Shown here: piece by piece, positions 37,201-48,524 of the stretch | How positions within the stretch are numbered: position 1 is the first letter of the stretch | Layout of the letters: each line of letters opens with the position of its first letter | DNA from: Plectrocnemia conspersa | Taxonomy: Eukaryota > Arthropoda > Insecta > Trichoptera > Polycentropodidae | DNA: 64,000 bases | Direction of reading: 5' to 3' | Assembly: GCA_009617715.1 (NCBI GenBank) | Contig: VTFK01000067.1 | Coordinates: 1 to 64,000, forward strand | Program-made: the position numbers and the translations under genes | The notes under the pieces: generated by a model | Told to the model about the DNA's origin: nothing | The model's input: the letters and a program-made list of their open reading frames with translations, nothing else | The model's database searches: none

Positions 37201-38053
37201 TTATTGTGCTGTAAAAGTGCCATAAATTTATTTTTGCAAAAAAAATATATTTTTCTGCATGGCCACCATGGAGCTATAGATAGCGCAACACCGAGCGTTT
37301 GTAATTGGGGCATTTTTTTAAAACATAGATTATGTTACCAGAACTCAACGCCTATTTAAGATTCTAACTAAAATATATTTTGCCTGGGGAAGTAGAGAAG
37401 AGTTGTACTCCTGAAAATTCTGCTTTACTGAACTTGAGTTATCGTCAAAAAAAGTGTCATTGTAACATCCGACCAAAGCTTAAATGGTTTTACATTTTGA
37501 ATGGTAATAAGGGCACAACACTTTGGAAGATTGAGAGAAGCGGTAGTAATATCTGATTTTAACTTACGTATGTTCTAATAAATTTGTATTGCGTCATTTC
37601 CTTTTAAAAATGTTTGGTTTGCTAAAATTGTTCTCATCCATATATTAATCAGAGGTTTTAAAGAAAGTGCTTCAAATAAAATAAAATCCTTAAATTAAAT
37701 AAAAAAAACAAGAAAAATACATTATTAAAATAATTATAATATTTAATTCAACTAAATATATTATACCTAATAAAGATATATTTAAAGACACACGAATTAC
37801 CTACATGTACGTCTATCAAAAAAAGAATGGCTTTTCATATAACGATATATACTACCCATAATTTAAAATGAATTTGATACCAAAACTTGATACAGATAAA
37901 ACATAATTGCAATGACAGATTATTATAAATGATAATGTTGGTCGAATAGAGATATCCATAATTTTTATGGTAATTTATACAAGTGTGTTTATTTTTCTCA
38001 CGATCATAATTCATGTTTGCGCATTGAGAACATGAAAGCATCTCCTTTAGATT
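37201..38053. other. AT-rich intergenic sequence
   Basis: Nothing recognised. Confidence 0.4.
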
Positions 38054-38470
38054 TGTTTATTTCAATTCAGTGCTTATAAAATAGATCGTTATCTTTCGCT
38101 TCAATGCAGCAAAATATTTTCTACCTACAAAGTTGCAAATTAAATATCTTGCCACAACATTTAATCTTTACGCATACATTTTAAATTATATGCAGTATTT
38201 TATTTAATGAATACTATTTTATAATCATTACTTTACTTACATATATAAGATAATTTTATTTGATTCAGCGCTTATAGAAATATATCGTAATCTTTACTTC
38301 AATGCAGCAAGAATATTTTTAGCTACAAAGTTGCAAACTTTTTATCTTGCTAGCATATCTTGGCACAATATTCAATACACGCTTTGTTCTCTGGCTATTA
38401 TCTTAACGCCTACATTTTATATAAATATATATAAAACAATTTATTAAATTAATAGTATTTAATAATATCA
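38054..38470 (+). repeat. Diverged tandem duplication, about 197 bp period
   Basis: Unit 1 begins near 38054 and unit 2 near 38251. Shared strings include cttcaatgcagcaa, ctacaaagttgcaaa and atcttgc. The units differ by many substitutions and small indels, so the duplication is old. Confidence 0.75.
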
Positions 38471-39339
38471 AAGATAAGCTGGCTCTATTGTAAAGGCATT
38501 CTTATATTTCACGAAAAAGCTTTTATTAGCTTAATTCAAAGCTTGGCAACGTTTGTGTATGTGCTTTACGTCACAGCTAATATCTCGAATTAATATATCC
38601 TTATTATGGATACGTTTCATATAATTGCTTAATGTTAATGGATTATTTTATGTTTAGAAGGTTAAACGATATTTCTATTTATAGTTAATAAGTAATCAAT
38701 AAACCCTTTATTGGTTTGATGTTAGGGCGTGTACGGTATATCAAAAATCGTTTGTTCCTTACAATATATCTTTATTAGGAACAGCCAAGGGTCGTCTATA
38801 TATCAAATATAAAGAAGCAATATATCAAAAGCGTATAAGTCACGTTTTGAAATTCAATTGACCGGTCTCTGTATATAAAATATATCTGGTTCATTAATGC
38901 AAATGGTCACCACGGTGCCAGCCGGTGAGTTATCATCGGAATCGTCTCCGAGACAAAGGAACAATTTTCCGGTTTTATTGTTTAAAATAACCATTTGCTC
39001 GGTTCGAACCCGGAGAGTGCTACAACGAGATAACGCGTCATAAAATTATGAAGGTGGTGTGCAATTTTTCTTTGTGCTATTGCATTAAGAAAAATTATAT
39101 TAAAGGCAATATCGGTTTTTAAAAAAAATATTAACACCTGGCTAAAAATTCAAAGTAATTGCAGTGTGCACTAGAAAAACAAATAAAGCATCTCTGTCCT
39201 TCCTTTCGCTCTTTACTTTAATTTCTCCAGTAAGTCGTCCAGGTCAGAGAATGAGATTGAGCAAAGTCCATATCCAACAAGACTGAGTGACAGTTTTTTT
39301 CATTGCAAAGATAATCATCAAATGTCAAAAAGAGCCTTC
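38471..39339. other. Intergenic sequence
   Basis: No gene recognised. ggttcgaaccc at 39000 looks like a T-arm but no tRNA fold surrounds it. Confidence 0.4.
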
Positions 39340-39460
39340 GGCTCAGTAATATGTACTGCTCGTATTGCAATACATCGCTCGTTTATCAAGGCAAAATTGA
39401 TTTTTTAAAATCAAGTTATTCGCAATCCGAAGTTACACTACATAAAAACGGCAGTGCCAT
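39340..39460 (+). repeat. Dispersed repeat, related to 5400-5545
   Basis: Shares ttcggctca, tatgtactgct, cgtattgcaa, caaaattgatt and ttcgcaat in the same order as at 5400-5545. Confidence 0.45.
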
Positions 39461-40929
39461 TTTAATAATGAAATAAATTATTATTATTTTATTTTAACTT
39501 GCGTATATCCTGCATATACATTATTAACACACATGTAATTGAAAACTGGTTTAGATTCACAATTACAGTTTGAATATATTTTTAAATCTAGAAACTTTTT
39601 GGTATCACTTTTACTTTTGTCTAGATAAAAAAATATCCATCTCCAAATAAACATTTCCAAACTTCGCCTATTTACACACGTCGTAAAAAGGGTGCCGAAA
39701 AACTATTCCCAACACACGCACATACAAAACGAACGATCCGGGCATCCAACCGTCGACAAAATATTTCCAAAACACTCGTGACGAATGACCAATTGACCTC
39801 TGCCTCGTCACAAGCAGTGTCCTAAGGGTGGCCGTTCATAGCCGACCCTAAGGTAAAAGGTCCGACGAGAGGTCGTAAAGTGCAGGAATCGCGTTTCCAA
39901 AAAAAGTAAACTATCTAAAAAAATAAACAGCTATAATAAATCTCGTTGCTTGATTAACCCTTTTCATTCGTCGGGATTTTAATTTTTGTTCACGAGTTAC
40001 ACTTTGCGTAATTGCTGAGTTGAATCATTTATCTAACCCCGTAATAAGGATAAATACCGTAATTTTACAACCAATGTGAATAGGCGGTCGATTGCACTGC
40101 CATTAGACAGGTGTCTGTAACCATTTTATATTTGATTTTTTTTTTATTTGAACGTTAAAAACTTACTAGAAATATAAGAGTAGAAGCAGTTGTAAAATTC
40201 ACATGCAAAATTCCCATTCTAAATGGGGTATACGAACCTAATTGAAGCGGTGAGTTTAAATTTAGAAGCGCATGAAGATGTATACAATATTTAATTAATT
40301 ATATAATTAATATATTCTCAATAAACAATTAAAAGCATGCTTATATTTATTTTTATAAATATGTCAATATACTCTTTGTAATAAATATTTGTTATATTAA
40401 TCCATAGCTTTTACTCGTATAAAAATATCTGTTTAAAAACAACATCGACCACAATTTTATTAAAATTTTAAAGTTTGTAGATAAAAATACCCAACACATA
40501 TAATTTAAAACTTTTTTACTTTACATTCGTAATATAAAGTAATAACTAAACTTTTAACTAGAAAAAAATGAAATACAAATAAGACAAAGAAAAGATCTAA
40601 ATTAGTTTATAACTTTATCTGTAAATTAATTTTTCTCCGTCCATTTATGTGACTAATGGAACAAGATTAAAATTATTTCAAATATTAAAATAGTATAATA
40701 TGAAGAACTTCTAAATATTGCGCTCTCGAGTAGACTCAGAAATATAACATGATTCATAAACACAACTTTTGTACACAAATACACTGTAAATCAGGCATAT
40801 GCGGTATAAAAAAGGTATCCATAAAACTTTCGAGCAATTTATTCAATGACTTTCTGGATGCTCGAAGTGTTTATAATTACTCCATAGCTACAATTAAATA
40901 ACGTAAAAACTGCTAGATAGTAAATATCC
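39461..40929. other. Intergenic sequence
   Basis: A moderately GC-rich patch at 39660-39900; otherwise AT-rich. No gene recognised. Confidence 0.4.
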
Positions 40930-40940
40930 CTATTTACTAC

Positions 40941-42108
40941 ATGATCTCATCGACATTAACTTCTCTCGATGCCGGAATTCAAGTAGACGTCGTGTATACA
41001 GATTTTGAGAAAGCCTTTGACAAAGTTTGTCATACGTTATTATTAAAAAAATTGTCGAACCTCGGTTGCTCAGATAATTTAACTCGGTTATTTTCGAGTT
41101 ATTTAAGCAATCATAGACAGTTTGTAACTTATGGTGGCCGATTGTCAAAAGAATATTTTACCCCTCGGGGGTTCCTCAAGGATCCAATCTGGGACCTCTG
41201 CTTTTTGTGTTATTTATTAATGACATAAATACAGCAATTAAAAATTCAAGTTTTCTTCTGTACGCAGATGATTTAAAATTATATAAATGCATTCGATCTG
41301 TTGCGGACTCCTTCTCTCTACAAAGTGATTTAGACTCTCTGTGGAGATGGGCTTCCGTTAACCGTCTGCCCTTTAGTGTCGGAAAGTGCCATACTGTGTC
41401 ATTTTCTCGATCCCGTTCGCCATCAGCTTATTTCTACCATCTCGGTGGTAACATTTTGACTAGAGAAACTTCCATTAAAGATCTCGGAATCACTTTCGAG
41501 AGCAAATGGAGGTTCTCTCTACACATATACGACGTCTGTGATAAATCTTCCAAGATGCTCGGCTTTGTTATGAGGAATGCCTTTCACTTTGACGATCCGT
41601 CAGTTATTCGCATCCTCTATGACACCTTTTTAGTTCGTAGCATTCTTGAATCGGGATCTATAATTTGGAATCCCCGAATAGCCAAATATTCCCTTTTAGT
41701 AAAAAAAAAATTTCAAAAAAAAAGGTATTTAAGATATCTTTACAAAGGACATTTGGTTATTATCCGTTCTTATATCCCAGCGCCTTTCTTTTAGGAGCGT
41801 TGGGATATGATTCGCTGAATTCTCGCAGAAATCTGTATGTCGCTAAGCATTTTTTCAAACTACTAAAAGGTGCTGTCGACAATCCAGCTATTCTCGAGGA
41901 ATTCCAGTTTTGGGTTCCGGAACATTTTCGAGAATCACGATCGAGACCTCTTTTGATGGCAGTTAGGGCTAGGACATCCGCACTTGCCGACTCGCCTATA
42001 GCTGTGGCCATACGGCTCCTTAATACGCTGGCATTGAAAATTGATTTATTTAATGTTAGCTACGAGGATCTGATCCAGTTTATATCTTTTAATTTTAATA
42101 TTTTATAA
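40941..42108 (+). pseudogene. LINE reverse transcriptase and C-terminal domain, two frameshifts
   Basis: First frame: QVDVVYTDFEKAFDKVCH, which has the RT fingers and first catalytic aspartate. A frameshift near 41163 changes the frame so that GVPQGSNLGPLLFVLF and INDIN follow. Then FLLYADDLKLYK, the active-site YADD, SVGKCHTVSFSR and KDLGITFESKWRF, the thumb. A second shift lies near 41745, after A runs. The last frame reads FGYYPFLYPSAFLLGALGY and SRRNLYVAKHFFKLL and ends at 42108. It would copy element RNA at the nicked target, but this copy cannot make the whole protein. Confidence 0.9.
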
Positions 42109-42193
42109 TTTTTTTTGTTATGTTTAAGTATTGTTATATTTATTTATATATATATACGTTTTTTTATGTTTTATAAATTTATAATTTGCTTTC

Positions 42194-42237
42194 GACCATC
42201 GTGGCGCATTGGGGTAACCTGTTAGGCCATGATGGTC
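42194..42237 (+). other. 3' UTR hairpin of the LINE
   Basis: Arms gaccatcgtggc (42194-42205) and gccatgatggtc (42226-42237) pair over 12 bp with one G-U, loop 20 bases. The copy at 28301-28344 has the same stem fully Watson-Crick over 11 bp. Confidence 0.75.
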
Positions 42238-42270
42238 TTAATTTAATCGAAAAAATAAAAAATAAATTAT

Positions 42271-43096
42271 TATTTTTTTCTCAGAAATAGCAATTTAAAT
42301 ATTATGCTCAAGGGTTGTAATTTAAACAATATTAATCAATTTTGATTTTGATGCGAAGCCAACGGTAATAATTTTTTTTTATTATAAGATGCATTAAAAA
42401 TATTAATTTTGAATTTATGAGATAAACCTATAAGATAGTTAGGTGGTAAAATATATCTCAAAAATACCCCTTGTTCATAACTAGCCACAAAAATAAGTAA
42501 ACAGAAAAATAATTGAACTTTAATAAATTTATTTTTTAACTGTTGAGGAAATTAATAAATTGGGTTTTCTTAGATATTATTTGGATATTTATGCCTTATT
42601 TGTGATTTAGAAGACACATATATTTTTATTATGTTCATACTATTTAAAAGATCAACATTTATATAGAATTGAGTTGATACATATTGCTACAACTTTATTT
42701 TAAATATTGCAATTTTAAACCTAATGATTTCAGTAAAAAATTATAGAAGTAACCCATAAATAAAACGAAGCATATTATAATAAAATAGTTTTGATAAAAC
42801 TACCTTGATGAATTATTTCACACAAATCTACATACATAGACCTATCAAAAATAATATCGTTTAAACCTAATCACGAAAATTTCAATAAAATAAAAAATAA
42901 TCACGAAGAAATAAATTTATATATTCAAAAGTCAATCAATCAAAATTTTTAATCTACTTAAAATTCAAAGTTTTATACCCCTGTATCTAAGGTTCGTCTA
43001 TGAAAATCCCAGTATAAAACATATACACAATACAAAACCACATGCACAGTTATCGCAAGTCTTATCCATTAAAAACATACATTTACATGTATAGAC
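42271..43096. other. AT-rich sequence upstream of the odorant receptor
   Basis: Nothing recognised. A missing first exon or promoter of the receptor could lie here. Confidence 0.4.
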
Positions 43097-44870
43097 ATGA
43101 TCTTCATATTAAGGAAGGTCCTTCATTTCAGTGGAGTAATATCTATAAACTGCACAAAAAAAAACCTCTCAAACAATTATGTATTCCGATGGATCATGTT
43201 TATTATTGGAATAGTCTATTTGATCGTCACTTTCGGCGATTTGGTCCTGAAAGCCAAGACCTTAGAGGAAATTTCGCAAAATTGCAACTTGAACATCGCC
43301 GGATGGCAGGCCGTGCTCAAATGCTTATTGATGTCACAATACATGCCGGGAGTGATATCAATTTTGGAAGAAATGGAAGGCATAACCCTTAGCGCCTATC
43401 ATATGTCGTTGGCGAAAAAAATGTTTTACATAAGGGCATCGATGGCCGTGTTCAGCGTCACTTATTTTTTTCTGAACGCTGTTGTGTTCACAAACTCCGG
43501 ATATCCGTTCAGAGCGTGGCTACCCTATGATAACCACGCGAATTTGACTACATATTGGCTGACTGTGTTATTATTGACTTTTATGATGTACTATGTATGC
43601 ATGCTATCGATAACTATCGAAAATTTAATAAGTATAAATTTGATTTATATGGCGGAGGAACTGCAGATGGTGCAACGACAGATAAGCAAGATTGGGGTGT
43701 TCCGAAAAAAAATTGATTCAGAGGCTACTTTGAAATCGGATCTGATCAAATGCATTCAGGATCAACAAAAAATATATGAGTTGAGAATATGTCATATTAA
43801 TATATATTAACAAATATCTAAAATTATAATCGGATTTATTGCTAATGATATCTGTGGTTTTATATTAATATACCCTATAACGTTTATTGTATATTAATTT
43901 GTAATTTTACACATTTCCACAGAAAAGCCAATTCCCTATATCCCCTAATTAGCGTTATGACACTCATGCATTTTATTGGTTTAACAACGTCGGTCGCAAT
44001 GAGCGCTATTCTACTAGTAACTGTAGGTGAATTGGACTATAAAGCGTACATTTTTATTGCGTATCGAATGGTGACTATTTTAGAATTTTTTTCAGGAATT
44101 GAACCAAAGCAACGTTAATAAAATTGCAAATCATGCATTTTTCATTTTAACCATTACCTGCATAGGATCTACAAATTATTACCTGTCGGATCACGTTACG
44201 AAACAGGTGAGTGATGTGATGGAATTGCTTATACATAAATTATGCTTATGTCATTAAAATAATAACGAAGCTATCAAGTATAAAAATAATATTTTATTAT
44301 TATTTATAAAAACATCTTATTGATCCGCATTCATTAACAAAATAAAATATTCTATGCTTGTTGTAATATGAAATTATAAAATAAACATCATAAATGTATA
44401 TTAAATAACATATTCACTAATTGATCAAATAAATAATTTTATTGAAAAGGTTTAAATTCACGCACAAACGTAAATCAAAAAATTTATTGAAATAATTTAT
44501 TTGCTCGAAATTTTCGGTTAAAAGTTAAAATTAAGCCAATGCACGTAAAACCTTTCCATACATAATTTTGTTATTTCAGAGTTCGGAATTGTCGATAACG
44601 ATTTACAATACAGATTGGAACGCCTGGCCTATGAATTTGCGAAAGTCTGTAATTTTCATCATGGCGCGTGCTCAAAAGGCGATTCGCTTTTCGGTCGGAG
44701 GTTTCTTCGATTTTTCACTTCACACATATTTACAGGTAGGTGTTCTATTTTATTATTCACGAAAAAATGTAATATGATCTTATACAAATCGTAAAATTTG
44801 CTACGTTTTCCTTCTTCAGATGATAACAAACTGTTATTCGGTGTTCACGCTCATGTATAACAGCATTTAA
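43097..44870 (+). CDS. Insect odorant receptor (7tm_6)
   Basis: Five exons, all GT-AG with matching phases: 43097-43779, 43923-44022, 44096-44206, 44580-44735, 44820-44870. Together 1101 bp, 366 residues. Hydrophobic helices start at about residue 31 (FRWIMFIIGIVYLIVTFGDL) and recur; later exons give MHFIGLTTSVAMSAILL, AFFILTITCIGS and the conserved C-terminal block IYNTDWNAWP, MARAQKAIRFSVGGFF, TYLQMITNCYSVFTLMYN. These receptors are ligand-gated channels with Orco in antennal neurons; the ligand cannot be told. Typical length is 380-430, so some N-terminal residues may be missing. The ATG at 43097 has an in-frame stop 27 bases upstream, but tatag|acatg just before it could be an acceptor from an unseen exon. 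Confidence 0.9.
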
Positions 44871-45242
44871 TTTGCGAAATTATTAAACGGCGAATTCACG
44901 CATAACTCAAAGCACAAAGACGGGTATCTTTTTTATATAACTTATTTTCGCCTCTTGATATTATTAAATTATACATTTGTGCGAAAAGTTTCTGAACTTT
45001 CAAAGCAGTGACGTCGTTGCGATATGTAGGTTTAGAGCGTAAATCTAAAAAAAAATATTTATCTGCCTTTCTAAATATTTTTTGGTAATTAAAAATACGT
45101 AAAACCAAACATTAAAAAATCATGGAATTCACTGATTTATCACTGATTTTTAATTATAATACAGCCTATATTAATATATGGCGTCCATAATAAAAAGTAA
45201 GTATTTTCACAATTATTTAAGCAATAACACTTCCTTAAGTAA
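44871..45242. other. 3' flank of the odorant receptor
   Basis: No polyadenylation signal stands out close to the stop. No gene recognised. Confidence 0.4.
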
Positions 45243-45565
45243 TCAGAGTAGATAGTACAACGTCTCAGACTAGTAACTCTGAGGTTGCGGGTTCGAGCAC
45301 CAGTAGCGGCACTTGAATTTGTATTTATAAAAATGCGCTAATATTTAAAAAAATCGGCCCCAGCTGCAGTCATATTTATTGATTATAGATTGAATAGCAC
45401 ATAATAATTTAAAATTAATACTAAGTATGTCACCAATTCCCAGACTTTCAGTCTGGTATTTAATACTTACTTGTAGGTATTCATTATCTCTGATTGATTT
45501 ATTCAGTTGGTTTGCCCGTTGTAACGCATTGGGCTTAGCTTGAAATTTATTAAAAATAAATAAAT
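45243..45565 (+). mobile_element. tRNA-derived SINE, copy 1
   Basis: The head has an anticodon-arm-like hairpin (ctcaga...tctgag around ctagtaac) and a B box, gggttcgagcac, in a tRNA layout. The body shares long strings with copy 2: ccccagctgcagt, ttcccagactttcagtctgg, acttacttgtaggtatt, acgcattgggctta. The end is A-rich. The A box is degenerate. The ctAGTaa loop suggests a tRNA-Thr (AGT) origin, which is inferred. Confidence 0.8.
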
Positions 45566-46298
45566 GTTAACACAAGTCAAGAGACATGGCACATGCGCGT
45601 CTTAAGTCCCACAAACGGCGCCCGCAGAACTAGTAGCTGCCAAGTTAATATTAATTCTTACGATCTCCTCTAACGTACTGGCTTACTCATAAGATGCTGT
45701 ATTTAACGCTGCACAGAGCGACTCCACTACGCCTTGATGCTCGGACTACTGCTTCAAGGACTTCTTTAACCACTAACTTACGCCTCGCCTCCTAGACACG
45801 CCCTCAAGAACAAGTACTGACGACTTTACTACGCACCTTTGTAATTTTTGCACCAAATCTGTCACAAATATATTTGTTAAGCCTGAACTTATTGTGTGTT
45901 ATTTTAGGTTTACATAACTAAAATACTTTATAAACTAATAAAAATTCTAAAATATACTATATTTTTTTAATTTTCATTAGATCAAGTTGGATTTGATTAA
46001 TTCGTGTAGGTAAGGTGTGAGTTTAAACATCCAATGGTTATTTTGCAGCTGTCAAATTAAATTTTATAGACATTTAAAAGCAGCATATAATTCAACTAGC
46101 GCTTATCAGTTAAATTAAATTTTCGTCCATATAAATATATATCTACTAGTAAAAATATATTATGTATTAAAATAATATTTCAAGGAAACAGTTATGTTAA
46201 TTTGTTGTATACTAGTAAAAATACAACTTCACTGTAATATAAGTATTCACAATACCATAAACAAGAGATTTTATTTTGTAAACATGCATATTTTAAGG
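45566..46298. other. Spacer between two SINE copies
   Basis: A GC-richer patch at 45580-45840, no recognised gene. Confidence 0.4.
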
Positions 46299-46645
46299 AA
46301 GGAATAGCGTAGTTCGTAACCTCTCAGACTAGTAACTCTGAGGTCGTGGGTTCGAGCCTTGGCAGCGGCACTCGATTTTTTATTTATAAAAAATGCGCAA
46401 TTATAGAAAAAGTTGACCCCAGCTGCAGTGACATTTAATGATTATAAATTGTATAGCACATTCTAATTTATCATTAATAATATAGATGTCACTGATTCCC
46501 AGACTTTCAGTCTGGTGATTAATACTTACTTGTAGGTATTTATTATGTCTGATTGAATTACTCAGTTTGTACAGATTTACTCGTTGAAACGCATTAGGCT
46601 TACGCCTGTCAGATTACAACAGAAGATTAAATAAAAAATAAATAT
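46299..46645 (+). mobile_element. tRNA-derived SINE, copy 2
   Basis: Better preserved head: tagcgtagttcg fits a pol III A box and gggttcgagcc fits the B box. The same body as copy 1 follows, including the ccagactttcagtctgg hairpin at 46499-46515, then acgcattaggcttacgcctg and an A-rich tail. Same orientation as copy 1 and about 1.05 kb downstream of it. Confidence 0.85.
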
Positions 46646-48330
46646 GTATATATATAATATATCTTGCATCACTTAGTAACAATTGATAACATACCTGTTT
46701 TTGACATTCACGAAAAAGGTGATATTATTCTCGGAATGATATTAAAAAATAATAAATACAGATTTCCAGGCTTCTCAAAATGAAACAATATGTCATATTT
46801 AAAAATTAGCTTATTCTTAGGTTCTATTATATTTTTTTGTAACTATTTGAAGAATCGACAGATTTTTTATTTAATTTTGTTTCACTATAGTTATTTTCTG
46901 TTTGGCATGAATATAAGCATAATATCGAATTATATATTATACTGGTACTGATAAAAAAATCTATTTAAATGAATGTGAAGATGTCAAGTCTAAAAAATAT
47001 TTATAAAGGATTTTAATTGGCGATTTACTTGAGATAATACATTCGGAACACACCTTAATTTATTATTCAACATAGCCCAGTCTGTTATTTTTCTTTGAAT
47101 CCAACTTCTAGTATTTCGTAGACCGTATCATTAGGGACAATCTTGACATTGTTTATAAAGTTCATTAATTGTTAATTAACCATTAAAGCAATCAGTAGCT
47201 TTAGAAAAAAACAGAATAAATACAAATATTGTAAGCTCACACAGCGAACACAAAGCTGCAGTGACTTAAGCGTGGTTTATTATTATACCACGTCACTTGG
47301 ACCCATGTGAAAAAAGCATAGCAGCTGACCTAGTAATGGAAATGTTCTTTCATTTTAACTAATATTGTATCCTTATATTCCGAATATCCATCGTATTCAT
47401 CATATTAAAAAAATATTATAAAAATTCGGGAACTTTTTGAACAGACCACGTATATAAAAAAACAAAGGAGGAGTAAGTGATTTTTTTAGCAAACTTGCCA
47501 ACGCTTTTAATTGTAGCTGAAGTAAAAGTGTGGCGGCCGGGTGAAAATAAAATAATATAAAAAAAGAGTAGAGTGGAGAATAACTGGTTCCATAATGACA
47601 ACAGAAATCCCGGAATGCCTTCATAATTTTCAATTACGCTTTTTCGCCACATTTCTTGAATAAACTCCATTTTCGTCCGTAAATTATGAAATACGACGTC
47701 TTAATTAAAAATGCTGCTCCACATTTGTACTACACTAGCCGTCGCTGCTGGCTGCCGCACTGGGTGTTTCAGAAGCTACTATTGCATATATTATGATTAA
47801 ATAAAAGCGTTATTAATACTTGCATGTGTACTTTCCTATTTGTGCAAAATTATTAGTTTTGTTAGTTTTAAAGCGTAATAATCTTTTAATCTCAGTAAAA
47901 TTGCTAAGTAAAGGGTGTTCCAAAATATTTTACTCACTCTTTGTTATTAAAAGTTTTGTATTTTTATTTGCTCAGTAATTATTATTAATTTAACGAACTT
48001 GCTAGTTAAAATTAAATCAAATCAATAATATTTATATTTTTCTATTTAGAGTAAGAAATATTTGGATCAGTTAATGCAAGGTCTTGACTCGAAAGAAAAT
48101 ATTTTTTAGCCCTGATTGTTACCGTCAGATCTTCAAGATGATCATAATAAAGCTTATTTGGCAGAGAAATTAAAACGTTGTACAAATAAAACTTACCATA
48201 GATCAAAAATCATTTCACTGACATGATTTGTATGGAACACACTTTTTAGCTAAATATGTGATGAAATATTAAGTTGGTTTTATAAAAAAAAAGTTTATAG
48301 GTCAGTTAAGAGTCAGTGAGAAAGCATATA
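46646..48330. other. Intergenic sequence with one GC-richer patch
   Basis: 47440-47780 has raised GC; minus-strand frames there are unrecognised. At 47912 gggtgttccaaaa occurs, matched in inverted orientation at 52480. Confidence 0.35.
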
Positions 48331-48524
48331 CAGTTGACCCCCCAATAACACGGTAAATTAGATCGTGTTATTTGGGTGTTACTTTGTGTGTGAGCGAACC
48401 AAAGGAATGATATCTGATTCGTACGTACGTATTGCAAAAAAATGTATGAGTATTTTCTAGTCCCCCAACTTTGCGCACCCAAATAGCACGTTCTCGTTTT
48501 ACCGTGTTATTTGGGGGTCTACTG
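48331..48524. mobile_element. MITE (Tc1/mariner-pogo type), 194 bp, nested hairpins
   Basis: Flanked by TA on both sides (48329-48330, 48525-48526). Inverted ends of about 48 bp: left cagttgacccccc-aataacacgg, right complement cagtagaccccc-aaataacacgg. Each end is itself a hairpin, cccaataacacg pairing with cgtgttatttggg. No coding capacity, so it would need a transposase supplied elsewhere. Confidence 0.88.

Larger units (their letters stand above)
40930..42270 (+). mobile_element. Third LINE (CR1/Jockey-like), 5'-truncated, with 3' end
   Basis: Begins inside the RT domain and runs through the C-terminal region, 3' UTR, a terminal hairpin (42194-42237) and an A-rich tail. Two frameshifts. 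The same family also left copies at 28262-28365 (-) and 30905-31390 (+). Confidence 0.88.

Noticed and set aside
38995..39020. ggttcgaaccc resembling a tRNA T-arm
   Set aside because: It is a short palindrome; no acceptor, D or anticodon arms fit around it.
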